This document shows, in pieces, positions 1 through 6,554 of a stretch of DNA of 11,657 nucleotides. The first letter of the stretch is position 1. Each line of letters opens with the position of its first letter. The notes under the pieces were generated by a model that was given only the letters and a program-made list of their open reading frames with translations, made no database searches and had not been told where the DNA came from. A program made the position numbers and the translations under genes. The stretch comes from an uncultured Desulfobacterales bacterium (GTDB lineage Bacteria; Desulfobacterota; Desulfobacteria; Desulfobacterales; JAFDCJ01): positions 1-11,657 of the forward strand of contig CALZJV010000151.1 of NCBI GenBank assembly GCA_945787595.1, in the 5' to 3' direction.

Positions 1-2
1 AT

Positions 3-131
3 CTATACTATTTTGAAAGGTATCGGATTGTGAATTCGTCTCGTTCAATTATGAGTGATGAAACCTTTCGCCTACTCCCGCGATTTATAAATGATATAAA
101 CCTGACACAGCCGGAAGTTGATTTTAAGTAA
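3..131 (+). CDS. C-terminal end of an unidentified protein, cut by the left window edge
   Basis: An open frame runs from the first complete codon at position 3 to a TAA at 129-131, giving the last 42 residues of a protein that begins outside the window. The fragment has a normal mix of charged and hydrophobic residues, including the stretches FERYRIVNSS and LPRFINDINLTQPEVDFK. I recognise no family. An internal ATG at 51 could start a 26-residue peptide, but nothing like a Shine-Dalgarno site precedes it, so a gene tail is more likely. The next frame continues from 128 to a TAG at 188-190 with another protein-like stretch (VTFLNDKAVPILKFDGSIFK). One lost base near 128/129 would therefore explain a premature stop. 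An antisense frame covers the same bases but looks less convincing. Confidence 0.4.
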   Translation, partial: LYYFERYRIVNSSRSIMSDETFRLLPRFINDINLTQPEVDFK

Positions 132-554
132 CCTTTCTGAATGACAAAGCTGTTCCAATTTTGAAATTCGATGGCAGCATTTTCAAATAGTCGTATTAAA
201 CAAACCCTCCAGTCAATCATTCAGATTACTTAAGCGAATCGCGGCCGCAAACCGATGGGTATCCATGCCTTCATGGGCGCCCTGGGTTTCTGCATATCCG
301 GCTAATTTTCAGGATGCCAGCCCATCAACCTCCATGTGAGTAACTACTTTTAAAAAAAAACCGACCCACAGACCGCCTGTATAAGGTGCAGCGGATTCCA
401 GCCGCGAAAAAATAGCGCTCAATCGCCATTGTCGTAACTCAATGTCAACTTCTGACCGTTTACTAATCCTTGCAAATCGAACTGTTTTTTGGCATTTTTA
501 TGCAGAGTTGACATGTCAGAGTCGGACGAATCCTTATCAAGGAAATAATAGATT
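132..554. other. Gap between the left-edge gene tail and hrpB
   Basis: No complete gene is convincing here. Bases 128-190 may be the frameshifted continuation of the left-edge gene. A perfect 8-base GC palindrome (GCGGCCGC) sits at 241-248. A run of nine A residues lies near 352-360. Bases 419-575 carry an antisense protein-like frame listed separately. The only regulatory site I can support is the ribosome binding site for hrpB at 539-545. No promoter with convincing -35 and -10 boxes at good spacing was seen. Confidence 0.5.
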
Positions 555-575
555 TTGGATAACTTACCATGGACA
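419..575 (-). pseudogene. Possible gene remnant antisense to the hrpB start
   Basis: On the - strand a frame ending at a TGA at 419-421 reads like protein over its last 45-50 residues (KIYYFLDKDSSDSDMSTL, then KNAKKQFDLQG and LVNGQKLTLSYDNGD). These bases are AT-rich, unlike hrpB. Further upstream the same frame runs into the antisense of hrpB and becomes arginine- and alanine-rich, as expected of a shadow frame. The protein-like part therefore stops about where hrpB begins. An internal ATG about 31 codons before the stop has no close Shine-Dalgarno site. It could be the 3' end of a gene lost when the present junction formed, or chance. No family is recognised. Confidence 0.22.
539..545 (+). 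promoter_or_regulatory. Ribosome binding site deciding the TTG start of hrpB
   Basis: AAGGAAA lies 9 bases before the TTG at 555. No ATG or GTG in this frame lies near the conserved HrpB N-terminus (LPVAAVL at residues 9-15), so the TTG with this site is the best start. Confidence 0.6.
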
Positions 576-3083
576 GGCCTTCCGGTAGCGGCGGTCCTTG
601 ATCGATTGCAAAGGACACTTGCAGACACTGCCTGTGCGGTGCTGCAGGCTCCGCCCGGGGCCGGCAAGACGACCTGCATCCCCCTTTTCCTGCGCAAGGC
701 ACCCTGGCTGGGTGGCCGAAAAATCATTATGTTGGCACCCCGCCGACTGGCAGCCCGGGCGGCAGCCCTGCGCATGTCCGACCTTCTTGGAGAAAAAGTG
801 GGCCGGACGGTGGGCTACCGGGTTCGAATGGATAGCCGTGTCGGCCCTGCAACGCGAATCGAAGTGGTCACTGAAGGTGTGCTGACCCGAATGCTGCAAA
901 GTGATCCATCCCTGGAGGGAATCGGGCTGGTGGTTTTCGACGAGTTTCATGAACGCAGCCTGGATGCCGACCTGAGTTTGGCCCTGTGTTTGGATATGCA
1001 GGGTGTGTTGAACACGGATCTACGGCTGCTGATCATGTCTGCCACCTTCGAAACCGGACCGGTAGCCGCCCTGTTGGACGATGCGCCGGTGCTCACCTGC
1101 CCGGGACGGGAGTTTCCGGTTGAAACCCGTTATGTCGGCCGCCACACTCCCGCTGAATCCATTGATCCTCTCTGCGATGCGGTGCTTTCCGCTGTCCGTG
1201 ATGAATCGGGCAGTATCCTGGTTTTTTTACCCGGCGCATCCGAGATTCGTCAGGTGGCGCGGCGGTTGGAGAAGGCCCGGCTGGGGCCACAATTTATCAT
1301 TGCCCCGCTTTTCGGTAATCTGACGTCTAGCGCCCAGAACCAGGCCATTGCGCCGCCACCCGCCGGACGACGCAAAATCGTGTTGTCTACCTCCATAGCC
1401 GAAACCAGCCTGACCATAGAAGGCATCCGGACCGTGGTCGACAGCGGTTTACAGCGCCTGCCGCGTTTTGAAATGCGCAGCGGCCTGACCCGGCTGGTCA
1501 CCGTCCCTGTGTCACGGGCATCGGCCGACCAGCGGCGGGGGCGGGCCGGACGGATCGGGCCGGGAGTCTGTCTGCGCCTGTGGTCCCGGGAAATGCACCA
1601 CACGCTGGTCCCGGCGCACCGACCTGAAATTCTGGAGGCCGACCTAGCCGGCCTGACGCTGGAGCTGGCCCTCTGGGGTGTGGACGATCCGGGTAAATTG
1701 AAATGGCTTGATCCGCCACCTCAGGACACTTTTAACAGTGCCCGAGACCTTCTTCAGTCCCTCGGCGCCCTGGACCTTGATGGCGGGATTAGCGATCAAG
1801 GCCGGCAGATGGCCGCCTTGCCGATGCATCCAAGGTTGAGCCACATGCTGGTTGCGGCGGATCGTCTCGGGTATGGCGGGCTAGCTTGCGATCTGGCGGC
1901 CCTGCTCGGTGAACGCGATGTGGTTCGTTTTGACCCCGGCCAACAGGATGCAGACATGCGCATCCGGCTGGATTCGCTTCGGGCCATGCGGCGCAACCGG
2001 CCCCTGATCAGTCCGGGCGCGACCGTCGATCATTCCGCCCTCCGCCGGATAATCCGTGCGGCGGATCAACTGCGCCGACAGCTAGGCTGCAAAGCCGGCG
2101 ATGGTGATGCGGTTTCCATCGGCCGCTTATTGGGCTGGACGTATCCGGATCGAATCGCCCAACGCCGCCCGGGTGTACGGGGAAAATTCCTGTTAGCCAA
2201 CGGCCGCGGCGCTTATCTCGATCCTACTGCGCCGCTGGCGGCCGAGGAATTTTTAGTAGCGGTCGAGCTGGATGGTCAACGCCGTGAGGCACGGATTTTC
2301 AGGGCCGCGGCCTACAGCATGGACATTCTCTCGGAACAGTTCGCCGAGCAGCTCCGCTGGACGGAAGCGGTGGACTGGGATCCCGATCGCCTGGCTGTCG
2401 CCGCGCGGCGCGATTTAAAGCTGGGCGCCCTTATACTGCGCAGCGAACCGCTGGCCGCGCCCGATTCTGAACAGGTTTTGACGGCGCTGATCAATGGTAT
2501 CCGCAAGCAGGGGCTTCAGTGCCTACCCTGGACCAAATCCCTGAAGCGCTGGCAGGAACGCGTTTGTTTTTTGCGACGGTTTTCGGGAATCGATCAGCAG
2601 TGGCCCGATGTCACCAATGAGGGTCTGGAGTCGCATCTGAGGCAATGGCTGGCACCCTATCTGACCGGAATGACCCGGCTACGCGACCTGAGCCGGGTCG
2701 AACTTAAATCGGCGCTATTCAGTCTGCTGCCCTATCGGCAACATCAACTGCTTGACGAACTGGCCCCCACCCACCTGGCCGTGCCGAGCGGCTCGCGGAT
2801 TCCCATCGACTATTCGGGCGATGTGCCGGTGCTGGCAGTGCGCTTGCAGGAGATGTTCGGTCTTGCCCAAACACCCTCTGTGGCCGGAGGCCGGCAGCCA
2901 TTGTTAATTCATTTACTTTCGCCGGCCAGCCGGCCGGTGCAGATCACCAGCGATCTGGCGGGATTCTGGCAGTCAGGCTACCACGAGGTGAAAAGAGAAC
3001 TGAAGGGGCGCTACCCCAAGCATTATTGGCCGGACGATCCACTTCAAGCCCAGGCCACCGCCCGGGTCAAACCGAAAGGTTGA
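555..3083 (+). CDS. hrpB: ATP-dependent RNA helicase HrpB (DEAH/DExH family)
   Basis: This is an 842-residue DExH-box helicase of the HrpB family. It is predicted to hydrolyse ATP to remodel RNA in the cytoplasm; its exact role in bacteria is poorly defined. The Walker A motif APPGAGKT is at residues 32-39 and the family's DEFH box at 129-132. SAT is at 162-164 and motif VI QRRGRAGR at 326-333. The helicase-associated region follows. Near the C-terminus is the HrpB-typical block with GRYPKH.WPDDP, the tail that separates HrpB from HrpA. The length is close to that of E. coli HrpB (just over 800). No motif is broken. The start is TTG at 555. It stands alone, with long gaps on both sides. Its coding sequence is clearly more GC-rich than the genes from 3967 to 7367, which may reflect codon preference or a different history. 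Confidence 0.96.
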   Translation: MDNLPWTGLPVAAVLDRLQRTLADTACAVLQAPPGAGKTTCIPLFLRKAPWLGGRKIIMLAPRRLAARAAALRMSDLLGEKVGRTVGYRVRMDSRVGPATRIEVVTEGVLTRMLQSDPSLEGIGLVVFDEFHERSLDADLSLALCLDMQGVLNTDLRLLIMSATFETGPVAALLDDAPVLTCPGREFPVETRYVGRHTPAESIDPLCDAVLSAVRDESGSILVFLPGASEIRQVARRLEKARLGPQFIIAPLFGNLTSSAQNQAIAPPPAGRRKIVLSTSIAETSLTIEGIRTVVDSGLQRLPRFEMRSGLTRLVTVPVSRASADQRRGRAGRIGPGVCLRLWSREMHHTLVPAHRPEILEADLAGLTLELALWGVDDPGKLKWLDPPPQDTFNSARDLLQSLGALDLDGGISDQGRQMAALPMHPRLSHMLVAADRLGYGGLACDLAALLGERDVVRFDPGQQDADMRIRLDSLRAMRRNRPLISPGATVDHSALRRIIRAADQLRRQLGCKAGDGDAVSIGRLLGWTYPDRIAQRRPGVRGKFLLANGRGAYLDPTAPLAAEEFLVAVELDGQRREARIFRAAAYSMDILSEQFAEQLRWTEAVDWDPDRLAVAARRDLKLGALILRSEPLAAPDSEQVLTALINGIRKQGLQCLPWTKSLKRWQERVCFLRRFSGIDQQWPDVTNEGLESHLRQWLAPYLTGMTRLRDLSRVELKSALFSLLPYRQHQLLDELAPTHLAVPSGSRIPIDYSGDVPVLAVRLQEMFGLAQTPSVAGGRQPLLIHLLSPASRPVQITSDLAGFWQSGYHEVKRELKGRYPKHYWPDDPLQAQATARVKPKG

Positions 3084-3490
3084 ATGTGGGATGGCGGGTG
3101 TGAATCAAGACTGTTGGTTATTGGTGTATCCGTGGCAATTTGTGGTATGTCGACATGTAAAGTGTAGGAGTGCTGGAGTAGTGGCCTCCGGCTCGTAGAG
3201 CCTACGGCTCGGAGAGAGTGTTGGGCTTAAAAGCGGAAATGGATTTGATTTTTACTCTTTTACCTTTGGTAATCCGAGATTCAAACATGGTTTATATTTT
3301 TACATTATATCAAGCGTTTATCTATCCATTACTCCTTTACTCTCTCCGAGCCGGAGGCCAATACTCCAGTACTCCAGGTACTATTAAGCTCCTCCTTAGG
3401 TAAAGAATGACTGCCGTTTACCAACAGCTGTGATCTAAGCCCGGGAACGGTCAATCCCGGTCAATTCTGATAAAAGCCTGCCGGTGACGG
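3084..3490. other. Gap between hrpB and the FmdB-type gene
   Basis: Half of this stretch is the MITE-like inverted-repeat element at 3167-3375. Between the element and the zinc-ribbon gene, CCGGG at 3441-3445 can pair with CCCGG at 3456-3460 across a 10-base loop. No U-run follows on either strand, so I do not call a terminator. The bases just after hrpB (3084-3166) show no hairpin with a T-run. Confidence 0.6.
3167..3375. mobile_element. MITE-like element: imperfect terminal inverted repeats around an AT-rich core
   Basis: The left arm is 3167-3219 and the right arm 3339-3375. The reverse complement of the right arm (37 bases) matches the left arm at 35 of 37 positions once a 16-base insertion in the left arm (TAGAGCCTACGGCTCG, 3196-3211) is set aside. 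Both arms share TGGCCTCCGGCTCG and GGAGAGAGT. The arms are themselves foldable: the right arm holds CTCCG-AGC-CGGAG, and the left holds GGCTC-GTA-GAGCC overlapping GAGCC-TAC-GGCTC. The core of about 120 bases is AT-rich and has no transposase. A 61-codon frame at 3218-3403 runs through the core and right arm, and is probably chance. No clear target-site duplication was seen. A non-autonomous element of about 209 bases, or a paired palindromic intergenic repeat, both fit. Confidence 0.6.
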
Positions 3491-3691
3491 TCAGCAGTTC
3501 GTACACATCTTGGGCCCCGCTGCTGCCGGGATGGCGCCTGCCATGTCGTGGGAGGTACCTACCGAAAAAGAGGACATCAATTTCTTAACTTTGCCTTGGC
3601 AGAGCGGGCATTTCATTTGGACATTGTGGGTTGCCACCATTCGGTCAAATTTATAGTCGCAGTGTTCGCAATTATATTCGTATAAAGGCAT
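3491..3691 (-). CDS. FmdB-type small zinc ribbon protein
   Basis: The product has 66 residues and opens with MPLYEYNCEHC, the hallmark of the FmdB/CxxC_CxxC_SSSS family of putative regulatory zinc ribbons. The zinc ligands are C8-x2-C11 and C28-x2-C31, and the zinc ribbon occupies about residues 4-42. It is followed by LMSSFSVGT, the usual serine-containing segment after the ribbon. A third CxxC pair ends the protein (C63-T-N-C66), a common variation in this family. The ATG at 3691 was chosen because the family starts at MPLYEY and because GGAGG (3698-3702) lies 6 bases upstream. A longer frame from 3775 exists but adds 28 unrelated residues and has no such site. The family was named from an amide/formamide regulation locus, but the function of most members is unknown. 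Confidence 0.9.
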   Translation of the reverse strand: MPLYEYNCEHCDYKFDRMVATHNVQMKCPLCQGKVKKLMSSFSVGTSHDMAGAIPAAAGPKMCTNC

Positions 3692-3790
3692 AATTTTCCT
3701 CCAATATTCGAGATTTATATTCAAAACATAAGATCCCATCCACACGTCCGCAAGGGGCTGGGCTTTTTCCCGCAATATATTTGCTCTGAG

Positions 3791-3895
3791 CTATTTCTGC
3801 TTCCCGGCATTCTTACCTTCCAGCATATTTACCCAGTCTTCCTGCGAAATCCGTAATCCATTTTTTTTCTCAATAAATCTAAAAAGTTGTCGATA
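3791..3895 (-). pseudogene. Possible C-terminal remnant of an unidentified gene
   Basis: The - strand frame from 3895 down to a TAG at 3791-3793 encodes 34 residues of protein-like character: YRQLFRFIEKKNGLRI, then SQEDWVNMLEGKNAGKQK. Two stops in a row (TAA, TAG at 3896-3901) lie directly upstream in the frame. There is no plausible start codon with a ribosome site, so it cannot be an intact gene. It contains a run of eight A residues, where slippage or an indel could occur. It points the same way as the zinc-ribbon gene, about 100 bases upstream of it. It could be the tail of a gene once placed upstream, or chance. No family is recognised. Confidence 0.22.
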
Positions 3896-3966
3896 CTATT
3901 AGGAGGTGCTGAAAACACGCAAACAAACTTTTAAATGATAAAATAAATTACGCTGGGGGCATTTTA

Positions 3967-4662
3967 ATGAAAAATCAGCCGATTACGCAAACTCAAAAGC
4001 AGAGTAAATTCGCTGGAATGAAAAGCCAGTCAGGCATGGCCACCGCACTTTTAGTTTCCATCATCGCAATAGTTGTGATCTTTGTCGCGGCGGGTGTTTA
4101 TGCGGTTAAAAATCGTCAAATTTGGATAGCACATGGCATTACTGCAGCAATGAACGCTGTTATCAACACTTCCGGAATACCCTCCCAGGAAAAGTCACAA
4201 GTGACTGAAATAATTTATCAAATAAATCAGGGTTACCTATCCGGCGAAATCTCTATGGCGGAACTCGGATTGATCTTTGAAGGCATGGCAAAATGCCCGG
4301 CGCTGACCATCGGGCTCGTCACTCAGTTTGAGCAAAGCTATGTCGCACCCTCAGGCTTAAGCAGCTCTGAAAAGCTTGCTGCTGATACCGATCTAAACCG
4401 TTTGGCAAGGGGGCTTTCCAATGGTCAAATAAGCTGGGAAATCGCCGAAACAATCCTTGCCGGGATAAGCGAGCTCGGAGAGGACGGCAAACATCAACTC
4501 AAGACGTCCGATGAAGTTTCGGATGAAGAAATCCGAGCGGTACTTGCTGCTGTTAAAATTGCAGCCGATGAAGCCGGTATTTCAGATAATAAGGTTGAGA
4601 TCGATATCTCGGATGAGTTTAAAAAATCTGTAGAGGATGCGCTCGGACGTTCACTGTCTTAG
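3967..4662 (+). CDS. Membrane-anchored protein of unknown family
   Basis: The product has 231 residues. A short basic, polar N-terminus is followed by one strong hydrophobic helix at about residues 26-46 (MATALLVSIIAIVVIFVAAG). The remaining 185 residues are soluble and appear mostly helical; the predicted topology puts them outside the cytoplasm. The C-terminal third is acidic. Two similar-looking blocks, INQGYLSGEISMAEL and LARGLSNGQISWEIAE, share the pattern G-x-[IL]-S-x2-E and hint at an internal duplication of a helical unit. The start at 3967 follows a GGGGG site (3955-3959) at 7 bases. I do not recognise a family. It is the first of several + strand envelope genes, but a 203-base gap with a palindromic repeat separates it from the next, so co-transcription is doubtful. 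Confidence 0.75.
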   Translation: MKNQPITQTQKQSKFAGMKSQSGMATALLVSIIAIVVIFVAAGVYAVKNRQIWIAHGITAAMNAVINTSGIPSQEKSQVTEIIYQINQGYLSGEISMAELGLIFEGMAKCPALTIGLVTQFEQSYVAPSGLSSSEKLAADTDLNRLARGLSNGQISWEIAETILAGISELGEDGKHQLKTSDEVSDEEIRAVLAAVKIAADEAGISDNKVEIDISDEFKKSVEDALGRSLS

Positions 4663-4729
4663 TGCTTCGACTCGCAAATACATTTACATTTGCAAATCGA
4701 TCAATTCAATCTAGTTGCTCACTCGGCTC

Positions 4730-4798
4730 GGCTGCTTTCGACAGGCTCAAGCCCTGAGCTTGCCGAAGGGAGCTCGTCGCAGGCAGCACTTAGCAGCC
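4730..4798. repeat. Nested palindromic intergenic repeat
   Basis: The core hairpin pairs TTCGACAGGCTCA (4737-4749) with TGAGCTTGCCGAA (4755-4767) over the 5-base loop AGCCC; the two mismatches both become G-U pairs in RNA. A second, outer perfect inverted repeat, GGCTGCT (4730-4736) and AGCAGCC (4792-4798), encloses it. The core resembles the TTCGACAGGCTCA-type dispersed palindromes seen in many bacterial genomes (recall, not a search). There is no T-run, so it is not a standard terminator, although it could slow transcription between the two flanking genes. Confidence 0.65.
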
Positions 4799-4865
4799 AT
4801 CTCATAGCCCCGAACCAGGTGGGAGATAAGGCGGTATACCAAAATTTCTAACCCGGGAGAATTGA

Positions 4866-5549
4866 ATGAACAATTTTCAAATGCTAGGCTCTTATCACTT
4901 CACCAAGTTGAATTACAGAACGATTGCAGTTTTCTTATCCTTAAGCTTATCAATACTAATCGGGTGTTCTCATACCGAAAAAGTGCGGGTACCGCCAAGA
5001 GTAGATCTCGTGGCCTATAGAACCATCGGCATCATCGATTTCTCCATCACCGCTGAAAGTGATTTAAGGCAATACGTCACCCAACACTACATCCAGACCG
5101 TTCAATCAGCGCAGCCGGGCGTGCGGCTCCTGGAGCTCGGGACCAAAGAGCATGTATTGAAAACCGTCAGCCACAACCAGCTTGACTTGGCGGCCATTAA
5201 ATCCATCGGCAGATCCTATCATGTCGACGCATTAATATCCGGTCATTTTAACGCCTCAGAACCAAAACCGAATGTTCGGCTGTCTTCGAGGTGGCAGTCA
5301 ATGCAGGCAGGTGCGATTATTGAAGCATCACTGATTTCGAAACTCTGGGAGACAGACAGTGGTGTCACCCTGTGGTCAAACTCTACCTCGCGCAAAGAAC
5401 CGGTGGCAAGCTTGAGGGCGGACACAAGCGGCAATATTGAATTTGGCGCTTCGGACCCCAAAGAGACATACGGCAATCTTGTCCCGCAGCTTGTGTATGC
5501 AAATACCTCCGATTTCAGACCTTACTATGTAAACCGCAAGGTTAAGTAA
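4866..5549 (+). CDS. Lipoprotein with a TolB/CsgG-like strand pattern
   Basis: The product has 227 residues. A basic N-terminus and hydrophobic stretch (about residues 20-33) lead to a lipobox, L31-I-G-C34, so C34 should be lipidated. The residue after it is serine, not aspartate, which favours the outer membrane. The mature part has the alternation YRTIGIIDF, then a helix, then HVDALISGHF, then EASLISKLWETDSGVTLWSNS. This is the pattern of small lipoproteins in the TolB-N/CsgG/GNA1162-like group, which often act as periplasmic parts of export or envelope complexes. That assignment rests on pattern only. The ATG at 4866 follows GGGAGA (4855-4860) at 5 bases. The M50-like gene begins 68 bases after its end, so the two may be co-transcribed. 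Confidence 0.75.
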   Translation: MNNFQMLGSYHFTKLNYRTIAVFLSLSLSILIGCSHTEKVRVPPRVDLVAYRTIGIIDFSITAESDLRQYVTQHYIQTVQSAQPGVRLLELGTKEHVLKTVSHNQLDLAAIKSIGRSYHVDALISGHFNASEPKPNVRLSSRWQSMQAGAIIEASLISKLWETDSGVTLWSNSTSRKEPVASLRADTSGNIEFGASDPKETYGNLVPQLVYANTSDFRPYYVNRKVK

Positions 5550-5566
5550 ACCCGGCTCTTGCAACA

Positions 5567-5596
5567 TTGGGGTAATCAGATCAGCAAGCGTATTAT
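5567..5596 (+). promoter_or_regulatory. Weak candidate promoter before the zinc-ribbon/M50-like gene
   Basis: TTGGGG at 5567-5572 (3 of 6 to the sigma-70 -35 box) and TATTAT at 5591-5596 (5 of 6 to the -10 box) are 18 bases apart. The site would start transcription just before the ATG at 5618. The weak -35 box makes this tentative; read-through from the lipoprotein gene is equally possible. Confidence 0.22.
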
Positions 5597-5617
5597 ACTT
5601 AGGAAAAACATAACCAT

Positions 5618-6367
5618 ATGCAATGTCCAAAATGCAGCTTCATGCATTCCCATGGAAGTACGGAATGCCAGCGATGCGGGATCATCTTTCAAAAATATCA
5701 TAAATGTAAAGATGAAAAACCTGCTGCCGCCGCTCTGCCTGAAATCCAGACAGGAACGGAAACCGGCATTGGGGAGTTTCTGGCCGAGTTGTTCTGTTAT
5801 GTCAAGCCGGAAGTCAACCCGCTGATCTTTGCCGGACGGATGCTGTTTTTTTTAGTAATTTTTATTTGGGGGCTAAAATTTATCTTCACCCCTTTGGATT
5901 CAAACTACACCATGCAATCCTTTTGGCATCTCGTCAATCTTCCCTTTCATGAAGCCGGGCACATCTTGTTTCGACCTTTCGGCCGACTGATGACCTCACT
6001 CGGCGGAAGTCTTGCGCAGCTGTTAATGCCTGTGGTGTGTCTGGCGGTTTTTTTAATAAAAACCAGGGACACATTTGCGGCCTCATTTGCCCTGTGGTGG
6101 ACGGGAGAGAATTTTATGGATCTTGCACCCTATATCAATGATGCCCGATCACTGACACTGCCGCTGCTCGGCGGTAATACCGGAAGGACGTCACCCTATG
6201 GTTACCATGACTGGGAATTTATCCTAAAAGAAACAGGGCTTATTCGCTGCGACCATATCCTGGCTAAAATGTCACATATGATCGGTGCCGTTATAATGAT
6301 CTGCGCGATTGTTTGGGGAGGGTATCTCCTTTTTAAGCAATACAAGAACCTTGACATCTCAATTTGA
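5618..6367 (+). CDS. Zinc ribbon fused to an M50-like membrane metalloprotease
   Basis: The product has 249 residues and two parts. Residues 1-30 are a zinc ribbon with ligands C3-x2-C6 and C17-x2-C20, ending in CGIIFQKY. The rest is a membrane domain with hydrophobic segments near 69-90, 132-147, 153-162 and 222-239. It carries HEAGH at 111-115, the HExxH zinc motif. A second conserved-looking block, ENFMDLAPYIND (164-175), occupies the place of the N-x2-P-x4-D motif of site-2 proteases, where an aspartate supplies the third ligand. D168 or D175 would be the candidate. This suggests an intramembrane zinc protease or a relative that lost activity. The substrate is unknown; the zinc ribbon could bind a partner or nucleic acid on the cytoplasmic side. 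The start at 5618 has AGGAAA (5601-5606) 11 bases upstream. A terminator follows the gene. Confidence 0.75.
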   Translation: MQCPKCSFMHSHGSTECQRCGIIFQKYHKCKDEKPAAAALPEIQTGTETGIGEFLAELFCYVKPEVNPLIFAGRMLFFLVIFIWGLKFIFTPLDSNYTMQSFWHLVNLPFHEAGHILFRPFGRLMTSLGGSLAQLLMPVVCLAVFLIKTRDTFAASFALWWTGENFMDLAPYINDARSLTLPLLGGNTGRTSPYGYHDWEFILKETGLIRCDHILAKMSHMIGAVIMICAIVWGGYLLFKQYKNLDISI

Positions 6368-6443
6368 ATCTGAAAAATTAATCGCTATTGGCCCTGGAGA
6401 TACAACACTTAATCAAAGTGGAAAACATATGAAAGGATGTTAG

Positions 6444-6478
6444 AACCTCGTTCCCGATATTGGAGATGAGGTTTTTTT
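6444..6478 (+). terminator. Rho-independent terminator after the M50-like gene
   Basis: AACCTC (6444-6449) pairs perfectly with GAGGTT (6468-6473), and a run of seven T residues covers 6472-6478. The loop is long (18 bases) but contains TCC/GGA that can extend the pairing. It lies 77 bases past the stop of the upstream gene. A five-codon frame (MKGC and stop) sits just before it, at 6429-6443, and is probably chance. Confidence 0.65.
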
Positions 6479-6554
6479 AATTTGGAACTATAGTGACGCG
6501 ACAACCCGCTACCCGGAATTGGCTGGCACAAGAAATAATTGAGATGCGATCCCT

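Noticed and set aside
8..220. A 70-codon - strand frame at the left edge
   Set aside because: It has no ribosome binding site, its composition is less protein-like than the + strand frame over the same bases, and it matches no family I know.
819..829. A GGGTTCGAAT stretch resembling the T-arm of a tRNA
   Set aside because: It lies inside hrpB coding sequence and has no matching acceptor or anticodon arms.
3218..3403. A 61-codon + strand frame
   Set aside because: It lies across the core and right arm of the inverted-repeat element and has no ribosome binding site; its hydrophobic content follows from the AT-rich core.
3441..3460. CCGGG/CCCGG hairpin as a terminator for the zinc-ribbon gene
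   Set aside because: The stem has only five pairs and no U-run follows on the - strand.
3692..3775. Longer N-terminus for the FmdB-type gene
   Set aside because: The family starts at MPLYEY, and the GGAGG site directly serves the ATG at 3691; the extra residues are the translated leader.
6524..6540. TGGCAC resembling the -24 box of a sigma-54 promoter before the DUF3108 gene
   Set aside because: The expected TTGC -12 element is absent at the required spacing.
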